Part shown: piece after piece, positions 34,964 through 43,941 of the stretch | How positions within the stretch are numbered: position 1 is the first letter of the stretch | Layout: each line of letters starts with the position of its first letter | DNA from: JAEMQF01 sp963850525 | GTDB lineage: Bacteria; Pseudomonadota; Gammaproteobacteria; Burkholderiales; Burkholderiaceae_C | Direction: 5' to 3' | Assembly: GCA_963850525.1 (NCBI GenBank) | Contig: CAWKLQ010000004.1 | Span: 310,001 to 374,000 of the forward strand | Length of the DNA stretch: 64,000 nucleotides | The notes under the pieces: generated by a model | Told to the model about the DNA's origin: nothing | Database searches by the model: none | The model's input: only the letters and a program-made list of their open reading frames with translations | Position numbers and translations under genes: made by a program

Positions 34964-36648
34964 ACGATATTCGCCGCACCATTCTCTGGGTAGTGTTCTC
35001 GATGTCGCTGTTCCTGATCTGGGACGCTTGGAACCGACACACGGGTCAGCCTTCCCTGTTTGCGCCGCCGCCCGTGGCCCAGCCCGCCGCAGCGGGAGCC
35101 TCGCCCGCGGCGAGTGCCTTGCCGTCCCCTGCGGCGACCCTTCCATCGAGGGGCCTGCCCGCGCCGACCACCACGGAATCGGCAACCGGCAGCGACCGCA
35201 TTGACGTGAGCACCGATGTGTTCAAGGCCACGCTGGACACGCGCGGCGCGTCGCTGGTTCGCGTCGAATTTCCGGGCCAGGTCGATCCACTGGATCGAAG
35301 CAAGAACGTGGTGTTGCTCGATCAGTCGGCGCAACGGCTTTACGTCGCCCAAACGGGCTTGGTACCGCCCACCGGTGGGGCTGGCTTGCCGAACCATCAC
35401 ACCGTGATGAAACTCGTCACAGCGGATCGTGCCCTGATAGACGGGAGCAATGCGCTGCAGCTGCGCTTCGAGTCGGACGAAGTCGGCGGCGTCAAGCTGG
35501 TCAAGACGTACACCTTCGAGCGGTCGAGCTACGTGATCCGCGTCTCGCACGAAGTGATGAACCGTACAGCGTCGTCCGTTGCCCCGCGGCTCTACGTTCA
35601 ATTGGTCCGCGATGGCAACGCGCCCGCGGGTGAGTCGAGCTTCTACTTCACTTTCACGGGGCCGGCGATTTACACCGACGACGCCAAGTTCTCGAAAATC
35701 GACTTCAAGGATATCGAGAAGCGCAAGCCAGGGGAGAAGGCGCAGCACCCACTGGACGCGGACAACGGCTGGATCGCGATGGTGCAGCACTACTTTGCGA
35801 GCGCCTGGCTCATCGACAAAACCGACGGATCGAAACTTCCGCGCGAGTTCTACACCGGCAAGGTGGATGCGAACACCTATTCCGTGGGGATGATTGCACC
35901 CATCGGCGAGGTCGCGGCCGGGGCAAGCAAGACATTTGATGCGCGCTTGCTCGTCGGCCCCCAGGAAGAAGACAAGCTCGCTGCGCTGGCGCCCGGCCTG
36001 GAACTCGTCAAGGACTACGGCTGGTTCACGATTCTCGCCAAACCGCTGTTCTGGCTGCTCACGCAGCTGCACAAACTCATCGGCAACTGGGGCTGGGCGA
36101 TCGTCGGCTTGGTCGTGCTCCTGAAAATCGCCTTCTATTGGCTCAACGCGACGGCGTATCGGTCGATGGCAAAGATGAAGGCGATCAACCCGAAAGTCAT
36201 GGCGCTGCGCGAGCGGCTCAAAGACAAGCCGCAGGAGATGCAGCAGGAAATGATGCGCATCTACCGCGAGGAGAAGGTCAATCCGCTGGGCGGTTGCCTG
36301 CCGATCTTCGTCCAGATGCCGTTTTTCATCGCGCTGTATTGGGTCTTGCTTTCCAGCGTGGAGATGCGCAATGCGCCGTGGATCGCTTGGATCACGGATC
36401 TGTCGGCGAAAGACCCGTTCTTCATCTTGCCCTTGTTGATGACGGGAACGACGATGTTCCAGACCTGGCTCAACCCGACGCCACCCGACCCGGTGCAAGC
36501 GAAGATGATGTGGATCATGCCGCTCGTGTTTTCGGCGATGTTCTTCGTCTTTCCGGCCGGACTGGTGCTGTACTGGTTGACGAACAACATCCTGTCGATC
36601 GCCCAGCAGTACCTGATCAACAAGCAGCTGGGCGTCTTGGGCAAGTAG
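34960..36648 (+). CDS. yidC: Membrane protein insertase YidC
   Basis: A 562-residue inner membrane insertase for Sec-dependent and independent proteins. The N-terminal helix lies at about residues 7-25 (TILWVVFSMSLFLIWDAW), then a proline- and alanine-rich stretch and the large periplasmic beta-sandwich domain up to about 340. The conserved insertase core follows: LIGNWGWAIVGLVVLLKIAFYWLN, MKAINPKVMALRERLKDKPQEM, and NPLGGCLPIFVQMPFFIALYWVL. Five membrane segments fit the gammaproteobacterial-type topology. It ends with a short NKQLGVLGK tail. A hairpin follows before mnmE. Confidence 0.97.
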   Translation: MNDIRRTILWVVFSMSLFLIWDAWNRHTGQPSLFAPPPVAQPAAAGASPAASALPSPAATLPSRGLPAPTTTESATGSDRIDVSTDVFKATLDTRGASLVRVEFPGQVDPLDRSKNVVLLDQSAQRLYVAQTGLVPPTGGAGLPNHHTVMKLVTADRALIDGSNALQLRFESDEVGGVKLVKTYTFERSSYVIRVSHEVMNRTASSVAPRLYVQLVRDGNAPAGESSFYFTFTGPAIYTDDAKFSKIDFKDIEKRKPGEKAQHPLDADNGWIAMVQHYFASAWLIDKTDGSKLPREFYTGKVDANTYSVGMIAPIGEVAAGASKTFDARLLVGPQEEDKLAALAPGLELVKDYGWFTILAKPLFWLLTQLHKLIGNWGWAIVGLVVLLKIAFYWLNATAYRSMAKMKAINPKVMALRERLKDKPQEMQQEMMRIYREEKVNPLGGCLPIFVQMPFFIALYWVLLSSVEMRNAPWIAWITDLSAKDPFFILPLLMTGTTMFQTWLNPTPPDPVQAKMMWIMPLVFSAMFFVFPAGLVLYWLTNNILSIAQQYLINKQLGVLGK

Positions 36649-36651
36649 CGC

Positions 36652-36677
36652 TGCTGCCGCGGTGCAATGCGGCAGCA
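36652..36677 (+). terminator. Hairpin between yidC and mnmE
   Basis: TGCTGCCGC and GCGGCAGCA form a perfect nine-base-pair stem with an eight-base loop, six bases after the yidC stop region. There is no T-run, so it may be a weak attenuator or RNA-stabilising element rather than a full terminator. Confidence 0.45.
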
Positions 36678-36705
36678 ACCGATCCGGCGCAGGAGTCGCT
36701 GTCCG

Positions 36706-38082
36706 ATGTTGGCGAGCCTGAACGACACCATCGTTGCCGTTGCCACGGCTTCGGGCCGGGGTGCGATCGGCATCGTGCGCGCGTCGGGCCCGCGGCTCGA
36801 ACCACTCATCGTCGCCATCTGCGGCGGCCCGCTCGAAGCCCGGCGAGCGCACTATCTGCCTTTGCTCGGCGCCGACGGCGTGCCGATCGACCACGGCGTT
36901 GCGCTCTACTTTGCCGCGCCCAACTCCTACACCGGCGAAGACGTCCTTGAACTCCAGGCGCACGGGGGTCGGGTGGTCCTGCAATTGCTTCTGGCGCGCT
37001 GCCTCGAGGCAGGCGCTGAAGTTCGAGCGCGCATTGCCCAGCCCGGCGAATTCACGCAGCGCGCGTTCTTGAACGGCAAACTCGACCTGGCGCAGGCCGA
37101 AGCCGTCAGCGATCTGATTGATGCAAGCACCGAAGCGGCGGCGCGCTCGGCGGCGCAGTCATTGAGCGGAGTGTTCTCCGGCAGCATCAACGCGCTCGCG
37201 GCACAGCTCGTCGAATTGCGAGCCTTGGTCGAAGCCACACTCGACTTCCCCGAGGAAGAAATCGACTTCCTCGACCGAGCCGACGCCCTGGGCCGGCTGG
37301 CGCGCATTGCAGCCGCCCTGGACGACGTCGTATTGCGTGCTCGCCAAGGCGCGCTGCTGCGCGATGGCATCAAAGTCGTCTTGGCGGGCCAACCCAATGT
37401 CGGGAAGAGTTCGCTGCTGAACGCCTTGGCCGGCGCGGAACTGGCGATCGTCACGCCCGTGCCGGGAACGACCCGCGACAAGGTCAGCGAAACGATTCAA
37501 ATCGAGGGTGTACCTATCCACGTCGTCGACACCGCCGGATTGCGAGACTCTGACGAACCGGTCGAACGCATCGGCATCGAGCGCGCCTGGGGCGAAATCG
37601 GGAACGCCAACCTCGTGTTGTTTCTGCACGATACGACGCGTGCCGCGCATGCCGACTATGGCGCCGCCGAGGTCCAGCTCGCGGCAAAGCTGTCCGGCGC
37701 GGTCGCACGCGGGACGCGCGTGATTCACGTGCACAACAAGATCGACGTCATGCCGCAAGCGCCCGGTGCCGAAGGTCTGGGCGTCTCGGCGCTGCGCAGC
37801 GAGGGGCTGGTCGCGCTGCGCCGCGCGATGCTTGATTCGGTGGGCTGGCAATTGCCCGCCGAGGGCGTGTTCCTCGCGCGGGCGCGCCACGTGCACGCCT
37901 TGCGCCTTGCCGCGGACCACGTCGCGCAGGCCGGCCGGCACGCGACGCAGGCCAATCCGGCGCTCGAGCTGTTCGCCGAAGAACTTCGCCTGGCGCATCG
38001 GGCGCTGGAAGAGGTCACAGGCGCCTTCAGCACCGAGGATTTGCTCGGCCAGATCTTCGGCCGGTTTTGCATAGGCAAGTGA
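36706..38082 (+). CDS. mnmE: tRNA modification GTPase MnmE
   Basis: The 458-residue partner of MnmG in wobble uridine modification. The N-terminal tetrahydrofolate-binding domain begins MLASLNDTIVAVATASGRGAIGI. The GTPase shows GQPNVGKSSLLN (G1), TTRD (G2), DTAGLRD (G3) and NKID (G4). The chain ends with the invariant FCIGK, whose cysteine acts in catalysis. The ATG at 36706 fits the family; upstream codons from 36667 do not. AGGAG is present upstream. Here mnmE and mnmG lie on opposite sides of dnaA, about 20 kb apart. Confidence 0.97.
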   Translation: MLASLNDTIVAVATASGRGAIGIVRASGPRLEPLIVAICGGPLEARRAHYLPLLGADGVPIDHGVALYFAAPNSYTGEDVLELQAHGGRVVLQLLLARCLEAGAEVRARIAQPGEFTQRAFLNGKLDLAQAEAVSDLIDASTEAAARSAAQSLSGVFSGSINALAAQLVELRALVEATLDFPEEEIDFLDRADALGRLARIAAALDDVVLRARQGALLRDGIKVVLAGQPNVGKSSLLNALAGAELAIVTPVPGTTRDKVSETIQIEGVPIHVVDTAGLRDSDEPVERIGIERAWGEIGNANLVLFLHDTTRAAHADYGAAEVQLAAKLSGAVARGTRVIHVHNKIDVMPQAPGAEGLGVSALRSEGLVALRRAMLDSVGWQLPAEGVFLARARHVHALRLAADHVAQAGRHATQANPALELFAEELRLAHRALEEVTGAFSTEDLLGQIFGRFCIGK

Positions 38083-38216
38083 TGGAATCGCTGCTCGCGT
38101 GACTTCTTCCCGGTCTGCGACAGGCAGGCCCCCGCGACGCACTTGACAAGCCGTGAAGCTCACACGGCGCGGCGGGATAATCCGGCCTCGAAGTGTGCCC
38201 GGATCCGAATGAACCC

Positions 38217-38687
38217 ATGATGGATGTCAACGAACTGCTGAAAGCCATTCAGTCGCTCAATACCGAAGACGCGTTTCGCGCGCGTTTCACGCTCGAACAG
38301 TGGCGCACCGTGGCGCCCTTCCTGGCGCCGCACGACATTCGCACTGGCGACTTGTTGATCAAGCAAGGGGACACTGACCACACGATGTATTTTCTCGGGC
38401 AGGGTTCGCTGCAGGTGTTCGTCAGTGGCGCCCCGGCTGGGGCGAACAAGATCTCGATCCTGCGGGCCGGCTCGGTCGTCGGGGAAGCCGGATTGTTCGG
38501 CGAGTTCCCGCGCTTGGCCAGCGTCGAGGCGATGACACCGTGCAGCGTCTGGGCGCTGCGCGGGCCGCGCCTGGAAGAACTCGCCCAGCGCGCACCCGCA
38601 TTGGCCCTCGAACTCGTGCGCGCCGCAGGGGCCGTGATGGCAACGCGTGCGCGTGCGCATTTGGCGCACAAGATTTCATTCGCCTGA
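38217..38687 (+). CDS. Cyclic nucleotide-binding domain protein
   Basis: A 156-residue protein consisting of one cNMP-binding fold. GDLLIKQGDTDHTMYFLGQGSLQVF and AGSVVGEAGLFGEFPRLASVEAM form the beta-roll and phosphate-binding cassette (GEAGL plus a nearby Arg). There is no C-terminal helix-turn-helix, so it is not a CRP-type activator; the ending LVRAAGAVMATRARAHLAHK is helical. It may act as a stand-alone sensor. Two adjacent ATGs (38217, 38220) are equally possible. It converges on the Kef gene. Confidence 0.82.
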   Translation: MMDVNELLKAIQSLNTEDAFRARFTLEQWRTVAPFLAPHDIRTGDLLIKQGDTDHTMYFLGQGSLQVFVSGAPAGANKISILRAGSVVGEAGLFGEFPRLASVEAMTPCSVWALRGPRLEELAQRAPALALELVRAAGAVMATRARAHLAHKISFA

Positions 38688-38726
38688 CGTGAACGCCAGT
38701 CGGCGCAGAGGCGCCGGCCTTGCCGC

Positions 38727-40727
38727 TCAGGACCGGCCCAACAATTTGGCTTCGGCCAGGCCCAAGGGTTCGGGCAGGCCGGAGAGAACGAGCGTGTCGC
38801 CGGCGCCAAGGACCGCATCGTCGTCCGGCTTGGAGACTGCACCGCTCGCGCGCCGCAGTGACACGGCGCTCACGCCGACGGCGTGCAAGGCCAATTGCGC
38901 GAGGGTCTGCCCCACACTGCCCGCCGCCGGCGGCAAGGTGACCGAGAGCAGTCGAGCCTGGTGCAGTTCATCCACCGTGTCGTCGTCGGCCCCGTGAAAG
39001 TAACCGCGCAGCAACCCGTAGCGCGCCTCGCGCTGGGCTTGCACAACGTGGATCACGCGCCGCATCGGCACGCCGACCAAGGCCAGCGCATGGCTGGCGA
39101 GCATCAGCGAACCTTCGATCGCCTCGGGCACGACTTCGGTCGCGCCGGCGCCACGCAGGCGATCGATGTCGCTGTCATCGAGTGTGCGCACGACGACGGG
39201 GACCTTCGGTGCGTGGGCCTGCACCAGGCCCAAGATCTTCAACGCCGACGCCGTATCGTGGTAGCTGACGACCACCGCGCTGGCGCGCGCCAGGCCTGCC
39301 GCCATCAGGCTTTGCAGTCGCGCAGCGTCGCCGAAGACGACGCTTTGGCCGGCGGCGGCCGCTTGCCGGACCCGATCGGGGTCGAGGTCCAGCGCCATGT
39401 AGGCAATGCCTTCGCCCTCGAGCAAACGCGCCAGATTCTGCCCGCTGCGGCCGTACCCGGCGATGATGACGTGGGCCTCGGCATTGATGGCGCGTTTGGC
39501 AATCGTCGTCATCGCCACCGACTGCATCAGCCAATCGCTCGCGCTCAGGCGCATCACGATGCGATTGCTGTAGAGAATCAACAAGGGCGTGGCCAGCATG
39601 CTCAGCACCATGCTGGCCAGTACCGGGCTCAACCACATGGGCTCGATGAGCTGCTGCTCGGCACCCAGCGTCAGTAGGACGAAGCCGAATTCACCGGCCT
39701 GCGCGAGATAGAGCCCGGTGCGAAGTGCCACCCCGGGCGTGGCACCGAACAGGCGGGCGAGCAAGGCCACGAGCAGGAATTTCGCCAGCACCGGCGCCAG
39801 CGTCAAGAGCAGCACGAGCAGCCACTGGTTGAACACCGCATGCCAGTCCAGCTTCATGCCGATCGTGATGAAGAACAGACCCAGCAGCACGTCGTGGAAG
39901 GGCCGGATGTCGGTTTCGACCTGGTGTTTGTACTCGGTCTCGGCAATCAACATGCCCGCCAGGAAGGCCCCGAGCGCGAGCGACAGCCCAGCGAGTTCAG
40001 TCAGCCAGGCCAGGCCGAGGGTGATGAGCAGGACATTGAGAATGAACAGCTCTTCGCTCTTCAGTCGCGCCACCCGGGTCAGCCAGGCGCGCATGACCCG
40101 CTGGCCGCCCACGAGCAGCAGCGTGAGCAGCAGCGCGGCCTTGAGCGTCGCCCAGGACAGGGCCGTGGCCAGGTCCGCAGCGCTCGAATTCAACGCCGGA
40201 ATCAGCACCAGCAAGGGCACGACGGCGAGATCCTGAAACAGCAGCGTGCCCATCACGCGCCGCCCATGTTCGCTCTCGAGTTCGAGGCGTTCGGCCATCA
40301 ATTTGCCGACGATTGCCGTGCTCGACATCGCCATCGCGCCGGCGAGCACGATCGCGCCCTGCCAGGTCAGCTGCCAGGGCTGCGCGCTGAAAGAGAACAC
40401 CCACCCCAGCAGGAAATGCCCGAGCACGGTGCCGATCACGGTGAAGCCCACCTGCGCCAAACCCAGGCCGAACACCAAGCCGCGCATGCTCTTCAATTTG
40501 GGCAGGTTGAATTCCAGGCCGATGACGAACATCAGCAGCACGACGCCAAACTCGCCCAGCGTGCGCACCCCTGCCGAGTCCTTGGCCAGGGCCAGCGCAT
40601 TCGGGCCGATCAACACGCCCACGACGAGATAGCCCAGCATCGGCGGCAGGCGGACCACGCGGCAGACGATGACGCCGGTCACCGCGGCCACCAGGTACAA
40701 CAGAATCAACTCGAGCGTGCTCGCCAT
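38727..40727 (-). CDS. Kef-type cation:proton antiporter with RCK domain
   Basis: A 666-residue CPA2-family inner membrane transporter. Residues about 1-390 form roughly 12-13 membrane segments with PPMLGYLVVGVLIGPNALAL and GVVLLMFVIGLEFNLPKL, the ion-binding core. An RCK/TrkA-N Rossmann domain follows (HVIIAGYGRSGQNLARLLEGEG, near 415), then a TrkA-C domain (about 580-666). It resembles KefB/KefC potassium efflux systems gated by glutathione adducts, although glutathione control is not provable here. A glutathione biosynthesis gene (gshA) is elsewhere in the window. It is divergent from kdsD. Confidence 0.92.
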   Translation of the reverse strand: MASTLELILLYLVAAVTGVIVCRVVRLPPMLGYLVVGVLIGPNALALAKDSAGVRTLGEFGVVLLMFVIGLEFNLPKLKSMRGLVFGLGLAQVGFTVIGTVLGHFLLGWVFSFSAQPWQLTWQGAIVLAGAMAMSSTAIVGKLMAERLELESEHGRRVMGTLLFQDLAVVPLLVLIPALNSSAADLATALSWATLKAALLLTLLLVGGQRVMRAWLTRVARLKSEELFILNVLLITLGLAWLTELAGLSLALGAFLAGMLIAETEYKHQVETDIRPFHDVLLGLFFITIGMKLDWHAVFNQWLLVLLLTLAPVLAKFLLVALLARLFGATPGVALRTGLYLAQAGEFGFVLLTLGAEQQLIEPMWLSPVLASMVLSMLATPLLILYSNRIVMRLSASDWLMQSVAMTTIAKRAINAEAHVIIAGYGRSGQNLARLLEGEGIAYMALDLDPDRVRQAAAAGQSVVFGDAARLQSLMAAGLARASAVVVSYHDTASALKILGLVQAHAPKVPVVVRTLDDSDIDRLRGAGATEVVPEAIEGSLMLASHALALVGVPMRRVIHVVQAQREARYGLLRGYFHGADDDTVDELHQARLLSVTLPPAAGSVGQTLAQLALHAVGVSAVSLRRASGAVSKPDDDAVLGAGDTLVLSGLPEPLGLAEAKLLGRS

Positions 40728-40828
40728 CGGCTCTCAGGTGGAACCCAAATCGTGCGCGGCAGTCCTGCCGCATCGACCCCCTAGAATCGCCGCATCGTAA
40801 TGGACGCTCGTGCGCGCGGGCGCAGCCG

Positions 40829-41830
40829 GTGCCAGCCCCAGCCAAATCGAGACCCGCCTTCGACGCGCGACGCGCCTTGCAATTGGCGCGCGACACTTTC
40901 GACATCGAGGCGAATGCCTTGCTCGGCTTGAAGGCGCGCCAGGGTGACAGCTTCGCGCTTGCGGCGCAAGCCATGCTCGAGTGCCGTGGCCGCGTCGTCG
41001 TGATGGGCATGGGCAAGAGCGGGCATGTCGGGCGCAAGATCGCCGCGACGCTCGCGTCCACCGGCACTCCGGCAATGTTCGTGCATCCGGCAGAAGCCAG
41101 CCACGGCGATCTGGGCATGGTGACCCCGGGAGACGTCGTCCTGGCGATCTCCAACTCGGGCGACAGCGACGAACTCGCGGCGCTTGTTCCCGCGCTCAAG
41201 CGCCTGGGCGTCCTGCTCGTGTTGATGACCGGGCGCACTGACAGCACGCTCGGATTGCACGCCGACCTCGTGATCTCCAGCGCCGTCGATCAGGAAGCCT
41301 GCCCGATGAACCTGGCCCCGACAGCGAGCACCACCGCCCAGATGGCGCTCGGTGACGCGCTCGCCGTGGCCGTGCTCGACGCGCGCGGGTTTCGCGAAGA
41401 CGACTTCGCACGTTCGCACCCGGGCGGTGCGCTCGGGCGCAAGCTGCTGATGCACGTGCGCGACCTGATGCGCAGCGGCTCGGATGTGCCCAGCGTCCTC
41501 CCCGACGCGCCGTTCACGACGATGCTGCGCGAGATGACGGGCAAGGGCCTGGGCTTTACCGCGATCGCCGACGCATCGCAGCGCGTCTGCGGCATCTTCA
41601 CCGACGGCGACCTGCGCCGCCTCATCGAACAAGGTGCCGATTTGCGATCTCTGCAGGCCCACCAGGTCATGCACCCCGCGCCCAGGCTGGTTCGCGCCGA
41701 CGCCCTCGCCGTCGAGGCGGCGGCGGTGATGGAGCAACACCGAATCACGAGCGTGCTCGTGGTCGATGCGCAGGGTGTGCTCGTAGGCGCGCTCAATTCC
41801 AACGACTTGATGCGCGCCAAGGTCATTTGA
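40829..41830 (+). CDS. kdsD: D-arabinose 5-phosphate isomerase
   Basis: Makes arabinose 5-phosphate from ribulose 5-phosphate for KDO synthesis in lipopolysaccharide. The 333-residue product has a SIS domain (VVVMGMGKSGHVGRKIAATLASTGTP, near 50, and ISNSGDSDEL) and two C-terminal CBS domains (about 210-333). It starts with GTG at 40829; no ATG lies in the right place. Its stop and the ATG of kdsC overlap as TGATG, indicating coupling. It is divergent from the Kef-type transporter, an arrangement frequent in this bacterial group. Confidence 0.95.
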   Translation: MPAPAKSRPAFDARRALQLARDTFDIEANALLGLKARQGDSFALAAQAMLECRGRVVVMGMGKSGHVGRKIAATLASTGTPAMFVHPAEASHGDLGMVTPGDVVLAISNSGDSDELAALVPALKRLGVLLVLMTGRTDSTLGLHADLVISSAVDQEACPMNLAPTASTTAQMALGDALAVAVLDARGFREDDFARSHPGGALGRKLLMHVRDLMRSGSDVPSVLPDAPFTTMLREMTGKGLGFTAIADASQRVCGIFTDGDLRRLIEQGADLRSLQAHQVMHPAPRLVRADALAVEAAAVMEQHRITSVLVVDAQGVLVGALNSNDLMRAKVI

Positions 41831-42417
41831 TGGCCACGCCGGCGCTCCATTTCGCGCCCGAGACCCTGCTGCTCGCGCAGCGCATTCGTGCCGCGATCTT
41901 CGACGTCGATGGCGTCCTCACCGACGGGCGCATCTACCTCGGCGAACACGGCGAGCATTTCAAGGCGTTCTCGACACTCGACGGCCATGGGCTGAAATTG
42001 CTCGCGCGAGCCGGCATTGAACCGATCGTCATCAGCGGCAGGGATTCGCCGAGCTTGCGCCGGCGCGCTGCGGACTTGGGTATCCGCCACGCCAGCTACG
42101 GCGCCGAAGACAAGCTGCGTGCTGCGCAAGGCCTGCTGGCGCCGCTGGAGTTGGCGTGGTCACAGGTGGCCGCGATGGGCGACGACTGGCCCGACCTGCC
42201 CTTGCTGCGCCGTGTCGCGTTCGGATGCGCCCCGCCCGGCGCCCATGCCGAGGTGCGTGCCGTCTGCGCGCACGTCACGCAGGCGCGAGCCGGCTTCGGC
42301 GCGGCGCGTGAGTTTTGCGACCTGTTGCTCATCGCCAGTGGCCACTATGTCGAGCTGCTGGAAGGCTCGCACGTCACCCTGGACCACACGGCGCAGGCCG
42401 GCCATGGACGCGCTTGA
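41830..42417 (+). CDS. kdsC: KDO 8-phosphate phosphatase
   Basis: Removes phosphate from KDO 8-phosphate in lipopolysaccharide core synthesis. The 195-residue HAD-family protein shows FDVDGVLTDGRIYLGEHGEHFKAF near the N-terminus and VAAMGDDWPDLPLL near residue 115, with no cap domain, as in all KdsC. The ATG at 41830 was preferred over the adjacent TTG. The 3' end overlaps lptC by 14 bases. Confidence 0.94.
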   Translation: MATPALHFAPETLLLAQRIRAAIFDVDGVLTDGRIYLGEHGEHFKAFSTLDGHGLKLLARAGIEPIVISGRDSPSLRRRAADLGIRHASYGAEDKLRAAQGLLAPLELAWSQVAAMGDDWPDLPLLRRVAFGCAPPGAHAEVRAVCAHVTQARAGFGAAREFCDLLLIASGHYVELLEGSHVTLDHTAQAGHGRA

Positions 42418-43069
42418 CGCATCGTTCATTCCGCCGGCGCGTGGTCGGGGGATCGCCATGCCCTGGCGGGTCCGCGTGCTCGAGGCGATATCGACGTACC
42501 TGCCTTTGCTGCTGATGGGCCTTCTCGCACTGGGAACCTGGTGGCTCGTGAAGAACACGCCGACGGCGGACTCGCCTCGCGCGGGCGCGCCGCCCAGCGA
42601 TGAACCCGACTACGAGATGCGCAACTTCGTCATCCAGCGCTTCGCGTCGGACGGGACGGCGCAGATTCGAATCGAAGGCCGCCGCATGCACCACCACCCC
42701 ATCGCGAATACGCTGGAAATCGAAGAGGTGCAATTGCGCGCCGTGGGCCGCGACGGCGGTGTGACGTCGGCGCGGGCGGATCGTGCGTTGACGAACGCCG
42801 ATGCCAGCGAGGTGCAATTGCTGGGCAAAGCCGAGGTGGTCCGGCAAGCGACGGGTCGCGAGGCGCGCACCGAATTTCGCTCTGAGTTTCTGCATTTCTT
42901 TCAGGCCACCGAACGCGTGCGTTCGCACCTGCCCGTCACGGTCCAGCGCGGTGCCAACCAATTCCGAGCGGACGCGGTTGAATATGACAACCTGGCGCAA
43001 GTGATCGAACTCAAGGGGCGGGTTCGCGCTGTCTTCGCGCCCGACGCGTCGCGCCTCTTGCCTCCCTGA
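42404..43069 (+). CDS. lptC: LPS export system protein LptC
   Basis: Inner-membrane-anchored periplasmic bridge of the Lpt machine. The 221-residue product has one membrane helix (about 32-50, YLPLLLMGLLALGTWWLVK) and a beta-jellyroll with SDEPDYEMRNFVIQRFASDG, typical of LptC. A strongly acid- and glycine-containing ADGTAQIRIEGRRMHHHP segment follows. The ATG at 42404 overlaps kdsC. Normally lptA and lptB follow; here they are 19 kb away in reverse orientation, and an SDR gene begins 10 bases downstream instead. Confidence 0.9.
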   Translation: MDALDASFIPPARGRGIAMPWRVRVLEAISTYLPLLLMGLLALGTWWLVKNTPTADSPRAGAPPSDEPDYEMRNFVIQRFASDGTAQIRIEGRRMHHHPIANTLEIEEVQLRAVGRDGGVTSARADRALTNADASEVQLLGKAEVVRQATGREARTEFRSEFLHFFQATERVRSHLPVTVQRGANQFRADAVEYDNLAQVIELKGRVRAVFAPDASRLLPP

Positions 43070-43079
43070 GCGACGCGCC

Positions 43080-43856
43080 GTGAATGCACCCTTGGCTTTG
43101 ATCACCGGCGCGTCCAGCGGCATCGGCCAGGCGCTGGCGCAGCGCTACTTGCGTGCGGGCTATCGGTTGGCGCTGGTGGCACGCCGCACGGCACCCATTC
43201 AACACTGGCTCCAGACGCAGGGGACGCTGGCTCAGGGTTGCGCCGCGTATGCCGCTGACGTTCGCGATCTGCGCGCCACCGCGGACGCTGCGCAGCGCTG
43301 TCTGACCGAGCAAGGCTTGCCCGATATCGTGATCGCCAACGCCGGCATCAGCGTGGGCATGGACAGCGCGATATTCGACGACCTGGAGGTGCTTCGCGAT
43401 ACGCTGCAAACCAACGTCGTCGGAATCGCCGCGACGTTCCAGCCCTTCATCGCGCCGATGCGTGCGCGTGGCTCAGGCACGTTGGTGGGCGTGGCCAGCG
43501 TTGCAGGGATCCGCGGTCTGCCGGGCCACGCGGCGTATTGCTCAAGCAAGGCGGCGGCCATCACCTATTGCGAAAGTCTGCGCGGAGAATTGCGCGGCAG
43601 CGGCGTGAAAGTCGCAACCTTGCTGCCGGGCTACATCGATACGCCGCTGACGCGCAAGAACCGCTACGCCATGCCCTTCCTGATGCGAGCCGATGAGTTT
43701 GCCGATCGCGCCTTCGCCGCCGTCGAGCAAGGCGCGAGCTACCGGGTCATTCCTTGGCAAATGGGCGTCGTCGCCAAGTTGCTTCGAGCTTTACCCAATC
43801 CCCTCTACGACAAATTGCTCGCCGGTCGACCGCGCAAACATCGCCAGGGCGAATGA
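43080..43856 (+). CDS. Short-chain dehydrogenase/reductase
   Basis: A 258-residue NAD(P)-dependent oxidoreductase of the classical SDR type. TGASSGIGQAL is the cofactor motif (residues about 9-19), NAG is near 89, and the catalytic triad lies in VASV (Ser) with YCSSKAA (Tyr-x-x-x-Lys). The substrate is unknown. It begins with GTG at 43080, 10 bases after lptC. In relatives this SDR type is usually found next to dsbA, which lies 19 kb away here. A bidirectional terminator follows. The ending HRQGE is short and basic. Confidence 0.86.
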   Translation: MNAPLALITGASSGIGQALAQRYLRAGYRLALVARRTAPIQHWLQTQGTLAQGCAAYAADVRDLRATADAAQRCLTEQGLPDIVIANAGISVGMDSAIFDDLEVLRDTLQTNVVGIAATFQPFIAPMRARGSGTLVGVASVAGIRGLPGHAAYCSSKAAAITYCESLRGELRGSGVKVATLLPGYIDTPLTRKNRYAMPFLMRADEFADRAFAAVEQGASYRVIPWQMGVVAKLLRALPNPLYDKLLAGRPRKHRQGE

Positions 43857-43900
43857 GCGGCGCGACCCGACGCCACGGGCGCTTCAGGAGGGCAAATGCA

Positions 43901-43924
43901 AACGGGCTGCCAAAGCAGCCCGTT
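43901..43924. terminator. Bidirectional terminator between SDR and RNA-binding protein genes
   Basis: AACGGGCTGC and GCAGCCCGTT form a perfect 10-base-pair stem with a CAAA loop. It lies between two convergent genes and can end transcription from both. The reverse strand has more T residues after the stem. Confidence 0.72.
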
Positions 43925-43941
43925 GTTCAGTTCGGATGGGT

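Noticed and set aside
34867..36984. Open frame of about 700 codons on the reverse strand opposite yidC
   Set aside because: yidC is unmistakable on the forward strand; the antisense product has histidine- and arginine-rich low-complexity sequence and no family signature.
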